A DNA stretch of 64,000 bases from assembly GCF_028372415.1 (NCBI RefSeq), contig NC_092872.1:279003206-279067205 (forward strand), written 5' to 3'. Each line of letters starts with the position of its first letter. The stretch's first letter is position 1. The DNA is from Notamacropus eugenii (taxonomy: Eukaryota; Chordata; Mammalia; Diprotodontia; Macropodidae). Below, in pieces: positions 56,300-64,000 of this stretch. A program made the position numbers and the translations under genes. A model generated the notes under the pieces. The model made no database searches and was not told the origin of the DNA. It saw only the letters and a list, made by a program, of their open reading frames with translations.

Positions 56300-56615
56300 G
56301 CTGGGAGTGCCCATGGTTATCTTGGAGGCAAGAAGGCTTCTGTTTTCAAATATCTGAAGGGGGAGGGATCAGCTATGTTCTGTTTGACTCCAGAAGGCAG
56401 AACCAAGAAAGCCATGGGTAGCAGTTATAAAAAGGAAAACTCAGGTTTGAAGGCAGTTACCATCTTCTAATTAAGTTGCCTGAAGTGAATCTGCTGCCTT
56501 GAGAGGCCAGAGAAGTCTCCAAGGAACAGCTGGTTCTCTTTTTATCAGGTCGGTTACAGAGGGGATTGATCCTTTGGTGGACAGAGTTGGCCTAGCTATT
56601 CAGGCCTCTTCCAAC
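56300..56615 (+). mobile_element. CR1/L3 LINE 3' end
   Basis: 'ttcaaatatctgaaggggga', 'tctgtttgactccagaaggc', 'agaaccaagaaagccatggg', 'aattaagttgcctgaagtga', 'cagaggggattgatcctttg', 'caggcctcttccaactctt'. Confidence 0.75.
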
Positions 56616-58884
56616 TCTTCTTCCTGGGATGAAGGACTTGTCCAGTGCCTGGAGGACAGTAGGTACTGAAGAAGTCCTTGCTCAATCCCGTTGGCTGGAA
56701 AGGTAGTAAATTTCCAGGGTGAGATCTGAAGCCAGGGCCCTCTCGACCTGATACCCAGGGCTCTTCTTGCTGCATGCCACTTACCACACTCCACCCCTGG
56801 CAAGACCTAGCTGAAGAATGCCTGGGATCAGGACAGCTCAGAAACAACATCCTGAGGACCCACTGAAGCATCATTTCCTAGTCTACCAGAGATCTGTGTG
56901 CCACTGGGATTCCATCAGCCACTCTGGCAAGAAATACTAACATGGAGGAGCCCCACAGACTGTAGAGAGCTTATTCATACAAATATCATGGAAAGGGCTT
57001 CTGGACAGGTAGGGATCTGTCTCATCCATGCCTAGACACAGGGCTCTCACAACATATCAGCATCTGGAGGATAAATCTACCTATCCCTGGACCTCAATTT
57101 CCTCATCTGTTACATATGAAATTTGAACTTGACACAGATTCCTTCTAGATCTCATGAGCCAGGAGCTAACAACATCTTGGCTTATTGTCTAATGACCCAA
57201 ACTGATGCTTGAATGGAGCTCCTTCCCAACTGGAAATCCCAGGAGACTAATGGGGCAGGCAGAGAGAGAGCGTCATTGCTCCTTGGTGCTGGCACAGCTG
57301 ATTGCTTCATGTGGTTGCAGTGAGATAATGAAGAAGGTTCTATGCCAAATTTCCTATGATACAGACCAATTCATATGTTTTTCTAGCATGAGTTCATGTT
57401 TCTAGTTTTGAAAGCAGAAACAGAAATGTATTCTGAGGAGGGGCCCATGGCCCCATTTCCTGCTTCTCAAACTCTGAACCTATTTAAAAATACACATGCA
57501 GAAAAACGTAAACACATTGAAGTCCAAGATTTCAAATTTGGCATGCCAGAGAAATTGTGAAAGAGGCTTCTGGTTTGGGATATTAAGATAGCTATGCAAA
57601 AATCTGCATCATATGTGAGTCATTCAATTTACTGCCCATTTGCAACCTGAACAGGGAGTGGGATAACAAAAAACCTGAGGTAGACATATAGCACTGAGCT
57701 CATTGCTTCCTGCCCTTTGTTCTCCTGATCTTTTTTTGTGAGCAATTTCCCCTAAACTCTTAACTATGTAATGAGAAGTTGAAAATAAAAATACCAGTCT
57801 ATAAGGAGGGAGGATGCTGTGGATGAAGCAACGGCCCAAGGGAGATAGGCATGAATGGGACCAAAGTCATGTGTCACATAATTAGCCTTAGTCAGGCCAA
57901 AATCCACCTCATCCTGTGTGTTGGGACCAAAAGAGAGAGCGTTCTATTGCTCCATTCAGGGATCTGCTCTCTGGAGTGCACTAGACTTTGCCTATTATCT
58001 AGGCTAGGTCTTTCAGGACTAGATGCTGTGAGTATGTAGACTATATTAAATGCTCCTGATAGTTCACCACTGGACCCTAGAAAGCCATTAGTTAGCCAAA
58101 TCTGCATTGACATGCCATGGACTGAGGCAGTAGAGTGATAGGTGATGCCAGTACATGGGTTAGGTCAGTACATAAGGAGTGTATCATTTGACTACCACCC
58201 GCTTTCAGACACAGTGGTAGGGCTGAAGAACCTTCCCCAGTCTTGATGCTGAAGAGATAGGAAATGCACAAAAAAGGTCCGATGTAAGCTCCTTGAGGGC
58301 AGGGATCATTTGGGTTTCTGTCTTTGTATTATTCATGTGTATACATACATATACACACATACATATATATATATATACACACATATACATATATACACAC
58401 ACACATATAAACACACATACACACACTCATACCAACATTATGGCCTAGACCTGTGATTTTAATGGTTTAGGAAACTTCCTCCTCCTTACTTCCCCGGTAA
58501 AACTCAGAACGTTTCCAGGAGAGTTCTGGGAGCACCAAGAGATTGGCCAGGGCCATGAAGCTAACAGGAAAGAGACAAGAAGTAAAAACAGATCTTGCCC
58601 ACTAGAAGGTGAGGCCTTCACTCATCACATTATCCCACCTCTCATCTTTATACACACAGGTGCGTAATAAACATTGAATGGGGCAGGCTGTATATCAAAA
58701 TGGAAAACAGCAGCCTTAGGGCACCCGGGGCATCCTTAATGAGACAAAGGGATCCCAAATAGGAAGGTTAGTCAGTGAAGGAGTATTTATGAAGTGCTTA
58801 CTATTGAAAACATTTCATGTAATTTTTAGACTTTAATAAGGGCCAGAGCTTGACTTAAACAATCAGAAGAAAAGATTGGACTTA
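56616..58884. other. Mostly unassigned
   Basis: Contains a MIR fragment at about 57,075-57,155 (aatttcctcatctgttacat), an L2 fragment at about 58,284-58,335 (tgtaagctccttgagggcag) and the microsatellite at 58,337-58,428. The remaining frames (56,596-56,874, 57,205-57,405, 57,624-58,113) are unrecognised. Confidence 0.4.
58337..58428 (+). repeat. (AC/AT)n microsatellite
   Basis: Alternating purine-pyrimidine ACAT/ACAC/TATA repeats; the Cys/Val/Tyr minus frame is its translation. Confidence 0.95.
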
Positions 58885-58889
58885 ACAAT

Positions 58890-59215
58890 CTCTTTGTTCT
58901 CTGAAGTAAACTTCAGAATCCCTCTTCCTATGTCAACAAGGCCAGATGGGGCTGACTCTGCATACTTGATAAGACCCTTAACCTGAGACACTATCTTGAA
59001 TAGTGGGACTTTGTCCCATATCTTAATATTTTATGGACATATGCTATGTTATGGCATGTTAATAGTAAAGAAAACACAGATATCCTGGGTTGTAATTTCC
59101 TGTCAACTCTGTTATCTTATTATATTTAAAACCTATCCAATTAAGAAATTCTTCTCTCATGGTACAGTTAAACACATATGGAGACCATAAATCTGAGGGA
59201 CACAGACATCCTGGG
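58890..59215 (+). mobile_element. LTR-like fossil, copy B
   Basis: Homologous to the 3' half of 35,119-35,765. Shared blocks in order: 'aaggccagatggggctgact', 'cttgaatagtgggacttt', 'atgctatgttatggcatgt', 'atccaattaagaaattct', 'atggagaccataaatctga', 'gacacagaca'. It is 5'-truncated relative to copy A and non-coding. Confidence 0.4.
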
Positions 59216-59339
59216 ATTGTCCTATAACAGATTTAAGCCTGGTCATTCCTGTAACAGTCAGAGATTTCCTTCTGGCTCCATGGCCATGTAACCACTAGTT
59301 TTTAAGGGAATAAACAATATGTATTCAGTCTGTTTGCCT

Positions 59340-59680
59340 TTTTTAACCAAACTTTCAGGTCAAGAGTATGTACCTGATCCTGTGCTAAGTGCTGGGAACA
59401 CCCCTTCTCCCCCCCCCCCCCCCACCACAAAAGGCCAACATACCAAGTGTGCCCTCAGAGAAGGAGCTCACCTTTGAATGAGGCAGACAACATGCCAAGG
59501 GGGAGGGAAAGGCCAGTGGCAGAAGGAAGCCAGGGAGGCTTGGTGTGGGAGGTGAAGGTGGAGGTAAAGGGCATTCTAGGCATGATAATCAGCCAGTATA
59601 TGACAGGTGTGGTTTTCAAGAAACAGCACGATTTAGAGAGAAGAAAAGGCTAAAAAAAATGGGGGGAAGGGCTGTGGAGT
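59340..59680 (+). mobile_element. Old mammalian repeat with poly(C)
   Basis: 'cctgatcctgtgctaagtgc', then a 14-base C-run (59,410-59,423), 'gccctcagagaaggagctca' and trailing diverged sequence. Same family as 15,868-16,300. Confidence 0.55.
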
Positions 59681-59681
59681 G

Positions 59682-59795
59682 AAGACTGTAAGCTTCTTGA
59701 GGGCTGGCACTATTTTTTTGCCTCTTTTTGTATCCCCAGCAATTAGCATTCAGTATATGCTTACTGATGGATTGATCCAAATTCTAGATGACTTT
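59682..59795 (+). mobile_element. L2 LINE 3' end
   Basis: 'agactgtaagcttcttgagg', 'ctttttgtatccccagcaat', 'cagtatatgcttactgatgg'. Confidence 0.75.
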
Positions 59796-59814
59796 ATATT
59801 GATGGATTGGTGAT

Positions 59815-60345
59815 AGGAGGTCACTGGAATTTACTGAGTAAGGGAGGTAGCATGGTCAGACCTGGGCTTTAGGTCAATCATTTTGGCTTGGACTGACAAG
59901 GAGACCAAGTCTAAGGCTGCTGCAGTGGGCCAGGTCTGAGGTGATAATGGCCTGCCCTAGAGGGGTGGCAATGTTGAAGGAGAGAGGGCGATGTGTATCA
60001 GAGATGTTGTGAGGGTACAAACATGACTGGCTAATGAAAGGAATTGGTGGGGTGAGCTTGAGTGAAGAGCTTTGCATCAGTGACCCCAGGGTGGTGAGAT
60101 CTGGGGACTGTAGAAACACTGGGGCCCTTGACAGTAATGGGAAAAAGCCAGAGAGAGGGAAGGGTTTTGTGGGAAAGTGAAGGAGCTCTGCTCTGGCCAT
60201 GTTCGGTTTAAGATACCCATGGGACCAGATCACAATGTCCAAAAGGCCTCTGGTAATGTGGGACTGATGTTCAGGAGGGAGATAATAGCTAGATGCAGAT
60301 GTACAGCTGGGAAACATCTGCACAGAGGTGGTCCTTGAACCCATG
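59815..60345 (+). mobile_element. Old repeat, copy 2 (pair with 24.0 kb)
   Basis: 'ggtagcatggtcagacctgg', 'agtgggccaggtctgaggtg', 'gttgaaggagagagggcgat', 'gaaggagctctgctctggcc', 'acatctgcacagaggtggtc', 'tgaacccatgggggctgatg'. The 166-codon minus frame at 59,874-60,374 is antisense to this repeat and not a gene. Confidence 0.6.
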
Positions 60346-61220
60346 GGGGCTGATGAGTTCATCAAGTGAGGCAATCTATAGAGAAAATGAGGCCCTATAT
60401 AGAAAGCTTTACCATGTAATCTTGCCTATGAGACTTATAACTCTCGATCCCCACTGGAGAATGCCCTCAGAAATGAGTGGAGAACTCACCTCCATAAAGT
60501 CTCCATGTCCATGACCTCATCTGGTCACTCTGTCACCTTTTTTGTGACCAGGAAGCAGAGTATGGTTGTGTCTGAGGGCAGTTAGTGATTATGTGAGCAT
60601 CTGGGAGTGCTCAGCATCTCTTAGGGATTCCCAGTCCTATTGTGGAAGTTAGTCTACACAGGGTGAAGGTGAGGAATGGGCAGCTAATGAGTAAGGATGA
60701 ATTTGGAAAAGGAAATGACTGTGAATACATGAACAACAGCAGTGCTCGACATAACGGGCCCTAAAGGGCCTATTTGTTTGTAGCCCGATTTGAAATGATT
60801 TTCGACCACTGGAACACTGCTTTAGCTTGGAAATGTCCCTGTCTAGAACAAAGTGGTGGGCAGTTAATGAAGAAAGCAGGAGGTTAGATTAGATGCTAGA
60901 GGAAAAGATAAACAGATACTAACAATGATGTAGTGGGATGCAGGATTGGCACACTAGAATGTACCTCTTCAAACTCAGTCCCCATATTTGAATCTGAGTT
61001 AAGATATCAATTCAAGTCTTTGTTTCCAGTTTAAACCAAATCAAACCCTCCCTTGTTATATAAGCCATGTTTAAATTGAGGAAACATCATTACTCATTAT
61101 TTAAGTGGTTTTGTGCCTTTCACTGATGGCATGGAAGTGAGGGGCTGGTCTGTGAGACAAAGCTATTAGTTTTAGTTTAGGAGTCACAAAAAACCATGAC
61201 AGCTCAGGGCGATGCTTTGG
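60346..61220. other. No recognised feature
   Basis: Complex sequence with no repeat I can name and no coding frame over 75 codons. Confidence 0.35.
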
Positions 61221-61224
61221 AAAG

Positions 61225-61610
61225 AATAGAAGTTTTATACTCAGAAGGCCTGGGTTCTGATCTGTGTCATTATTAGATATGTAACTTTGGGCAGCTAAGT
61301 GGCTCAGTGAATGGAGCTCTGGGCCTGGAGTCAGGAAGACGACTTCAAATTCAGCCTCAGACACTTAGTAGTGGTGTGACCCTGGGCAAGTCATTTACCC
61401 CTATTTGCCTCAGTTTCCTCATCTGTGAAATGAGCTGGAGAAGGAAATGGCAAGCCACTTTAGTATTCTTGTCAAGAAAACCCCAAAAGGGGTCATGAAA
61501 AGTTGGACACAACCTTGGATAGTTCATTTCCTCTCCCTGAGTCTCACTCAGTTTCTGCCTCCATAAAATGACAGGGTTGCATGAAATGACAGCCAATTAT
61601 CTCTCTAGGA
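61225..61610 (+). mobile_element. MIR-type SINE split by a younger SINE
   Basis: MIR part 1 ('gaaggcctgggttctgatct', 'tattagatatgtaactttgg') ends at 61,290. Part 2 ('ttggatagttcatttcctct', 'ctgcctccataaaatgacag') resumes after the inserted SINE. Confidence 0.75.
61291..61510 (+). mobile_element. RTE-tailed CORE-SINE inside a MIR
   Basis: 'gcagctaagtggctcagtga', 'gggcctggagtcaggaagac', 'gctggagaaggaaatggcaa', 'gtcaagaaaaccccaaaagg', 'tcatgaaaagttggacac'. Flanked by 8-bp duplications aactttgg (61,283-61,290) and aaccttgg (61,511-61,518), one mismatch. Confidence 0.9.
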
Positions 61611-62385
61611 TCTTCTGTAGGACCAGGTGCTCTCTGGGATCCACTTTCAGCTCAAAATCTTTTACTCCTTTAATCTGTGATAAGATAAAAACGTACTCAC
61701 AGTATGCATGAGCAGACAATGAAAAAAAACCCCTGAGATTTTTAATATATGAAACAGTATCTTTTAAATAGCCTCCTCTTAAAAGCCTGAGATTGTTCCT
61801 GGGTCTGTCCCTTCCCTCACTTCCCTTTATTCCTTCCAACCTAACATTCTGGAATAGTGAAGACATTGGTGTCAGAGTAACCAACGTCCAACCAACGTTG
61901 TTACCAGAGCGTCACCATAATAAGGAATGTACTATCTCACTTCAGCTTGTTCCATGAAGACTCTGAGAAGGAAAGAAAGAAGCAGGGCTCTCCCCACAGT
62001 ACTCCATTGCTCCATGGCCTAGGTGCCAATGAAGGGGTTTGCCCCCAACATCTGCCTCCCTGCTTTGTCCCCATGACATGTAGATTCATGTGTCTCATCG
62101 GGCTTCACACTGTGGGAATATTCAGACATTTGTTTTGTGCTAAAAGCCAAAGATAGGATAAATTCTAGACCTCACTAGTGACAGCTTGTTTAATAGTCTT
62201 AAAATAGGGCTCTAGATCAATGGTGTGGTGTCAAAACGAGCCATTAAAGGATCCCTGAAGGTGTATAATAACTTGGAAAACCACATGGTAACACGATCTG
62301 TGTTTTGTTGTATTTTTATCTACTTTGCTGAATATTTCCAATTATATTTTCATCTATAGTCAAGTCTCTGTCATATGATTTGTAT
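61611..62385. other. No recognised feature
   Basis: Unique-looking sequence; the frames at 61,597-61,884 and 61,947-62,156 resemble nothing known to me. Confidence 0.35.
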
Positions 62386-62387
62386 TA

Positions 62388-62562
62388 TAAGAGGCAGAGT
62401 AGAGCGAGGAGACTTGGGTTTGAATCCTGTCACTTGCTCGCAGGATACCCTGCACAGTCCAGAGGACCAGAGCTTTACAGCTGAAAGGGAACTTAAAGAT
62501 CACTAAATCCAACCTACACATTTTACAGATGAGGAAACTGAGTCACAGAGAGGAAAGGTGAG
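62388..62562 (-). mobile_element. MIR-type SINE fragments
   Basis: A short plus MIR piece (gacttgggtttgaatcctgt) is followed by antisense 'ggaccagagctttacagctg', 'aaagatcactaaatccaacc' and 'cagatgaggaaactgagtca'. Confidence 0.6.
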
Positions 62563-62905
62563 CTGGTGGTGGATATAGTCAGGAGGTGGCAGTCAAGATC
62601 TGAACAAATGTCTCTGGTTCAACAGTGTGGGTTCTGGACACTGCAGGTTGCACTCCTGACTGTGCAGACTTTCTCTCCTAGGCCACAGAACCTTCTTCAG
62701 CCTGGACTTCTCAGCCTGGAAGGGCAGCCTTGGCCTTGTGGCCTCTTCCAAGCTCTGACTGGCTGGCACTTCCCAGATCTTTCCTTTAAGGAAGACATCC
62801 AGACCAGCCAGTTCTTCATTTCAACGCAGCTTACCCTCCTAAGTGCCCAGACTTTTTCTACCATGACCCTGTGTGGATAACCCCATTTTCATTTTTTTTG
62901 TGTGT
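62563..62905. other. No recognised feature
   Basis: The 104-codon plus frame 62,566-62,880 (MVDIVRRWQSRSEQMSLVQQ...) overlaps no known family in my reading. It begins at the edge of a MIR and lacks any coding context. Confidence 0.3.
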
Positions 62906-62907
62906 TA

Positions 62908-63010
62908 TTTTCCTCCACTGGAATGTAAGCTTTTCCAGAGCAAGGATTCTTTCTTTCTGTTTTAGTTTGTATTTCCAAGACTTAGCACTCTGTGTGGCAC
63001 ATGCTTCCTC
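62908..63010 (+). mobile_element. L2 LINE 3' end
   Basis: 'ctggaatgtaagcttttcca', 'gagcaaggattctttctttc', 'agcactctgtgtggcacatg'. Confidence 0.7.
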
Positions 63011-63179
63011 ATCTCTGAAATGACTGGGGTGGGGGTTGGTGGGTTAGACTAAGTGATTTCTAACCTCCCTTCCTAATCTAGATCCCACAGGGATTTGAGG
63101 CCAGGAGACTTAGATTCAGTTTGAGATTTTTGATTCTTTTTTGGATTTTTGATTCAATTTTTGATTCAATCTTTGCTGA

Positions 63180-63352
63180 GTTCACAGATATTAGATCCTC
63201 AAAGGACCTCAGAAGGTATCCAATCCAACCTCTTCATTTTATACAGCCACAAACTGAGGCCCAGTGAGATGAAGAGGAGGTCACCCAAGTGGCAGAGCCA
63301 GAATTTGAACCCAGGTTCCCTGACTCCCAATTCCAAAGTGCTGTATGTTGAA
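63180..63352 (-). mobile_element. MIR-type SINE, antisense
   Basis: 'ttagatcctcaaaggacctc', 'atccaatccaacctcttcat', 'cacaaactgaggcccagtga', 'aatttgaacccaggttccct'. Confidence 0.75.
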
Positions 63353-63414
63353 CTCACTGGTAAAATGAGGCCAAGTGTACCTGTACTAGGTAAGTCAGGA
63401 AGGCAAAATGTTCA

Positions 63415-63560
63415 GTGATAACCTTGAGTTAGGAAAATCTGAGCTTAAATCTGCCACAGACAAAGCTAGAAGGAGCTGGTAGGGTCACTTCTTTGAACCT
63501 CAGTTTCCTTATCTGTAAATTGGTGATAATAATGGCACCTGCCATCCTGAGATGAAATTG
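63415..63560 (+). mobile_element. MIR SINE
   Basis: 'ctgagcttaaatctgccaca', 'tcagtttccttatctgtaaa', 'gataataatggcacctgcca'. Confidence 0.7.
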
Positions 63561-63814
63561 CAGGGTAGCTGCCAGTCGTCACGGGTTAGGGGTGTTCCTC
63601 CTTGGGCACTGCTAATTCAGGCTCATCAGTGTCATTGTCATCGTCATCCACAACAAAATATAAACAAGGCATCGACATCCCTGAATTATGAGGATCACAG
63701 CAGACAGAGCAGCTCAAGTCCTTGGCACACCTTCAAAAGGCACGGAACACTAGCTGCTTTGCCCGGCCCCCTAGGATTCCTGCTGCTCTACATCCCAGGT
63801 CTGGCCTCAAGTTC

Positions 63815-63925
63815 ATTCATTCTGCAAACGCTGATTAAGCATTTGCTGTGTGCCAGGCTCCAGGTGGCGAGCTACCAAGACAAGAGGGCCGCCTTCGGCT
63901 TCAGGAGCTTATGGGGTAGCAGGGA
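63815..63925 (+). mobile_element. Old mammalian repeat fragment
   Basis: 'attaagcatttgctgtgtgc', 'caggctccaggtggcgagct', 'ggcttcaggagcttatgg'. Confidence 0.6.
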
Positions 63926-64000
63926 AGGGGCGGTAGACAGAATACAGCCCCTCCCTGCCCCTGCCAGCTGCAGGAGTTCTAAGCTTGCTTTTCCCCTTCT

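Noticed and set aside
58337-58428. CRISPR-like or tandem-array appearance
   Set aside because: Simple AC/AT microsatellite; no regular spacers, and the genome is vertebrate.
59874-60374. 166-codon minus-strand frame
   Set aside because: Antisense to an old interspersed repeat shared with 24.0 kb; no family resemblance.

Overview
This is vertebrate nuclear DNA, almost certainly from a marsupial. It is AT-rich and CpG-poor outside one island. It is packed with mammal-wide MIR and L2 copies, CR1/L3, L1 and RTE-type LINE pieces. It also carries short SINEs whose 3' tail reads like an RTE tail (ggggtcatgaa..., ...actgaacaacaa), which I associate with marsupial CORE-SINEs. Family names are from memory, since no repeat library could be searched. 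I cannot name the species.

No intact protein-coding gene is visible. The longest open frames lie in L1 ORF2, in an old repeat at 59.8-60.3 kb, or in the GC-rich island. Three places suggest host gene activity. (1) A CpG island at about 51.0-52.35 kb has GC boxes, a GTCATGTGAC E-box and two motifs resembling RFX X-boxes. (2) A minus-strand polyadenylation-like site at about 48.95 kb lies 2-3 kb from the island, with non-repeat sequence between; together they could be a short minus-strand gene. (3) A GC-rich segment at 2.45-3.06 kb carries an inverted CCAAT box.

Layout. 0-20 kb: L1 3' ends (0.16-0.87, 4.9-5.4, 11.7-12.3, 13.2-14.0, 16.8-18.3 kb) among MIR and L2, with repeat-poor blocks at 6.6-7.4 and 8.7-9.75 kb. 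20-29 kb: CR1/L3, an RTE LINE 3' end, possible LTR fragments, and a 5'-truncated L1 (26.7-28.3 kb) that carries a 3' transduction. 29.8-34.8 kb: the largest element, a 5 kb plus-strand L1 flanked by 18-bp target-site duplications, with an ORF1 C-terminal remnant and a broken ORF2. 35-42 kb: LTR-like fossil, antisense L1 pieces, a solo LTR with TG...CA ends and 6-bp duplications, and nested SINEs. 42-48 kb: sparse repeats, a long unassigned stretch and a perfect 12-bp-arm hairpin. 48.2-48.85 kb: a probable processed retrocopy flanked by a 14-bp direct repeat. 49-52.35 kb: candidate transcription unit and CpG island. 52.6-64 kb: CR1/L3 fragments split by L2 and MIR, a second copy of the LTR-like fossil, a second copy of an old unassigned repeat, and nested SINEs.

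The genes do not form a pathway or system: I found no CRISPR, operon or other novel machinery. What is informative is the insertion record (nesting, target-site duplications, 3' transduction, retrocopy) and the single regulatory-looking island.
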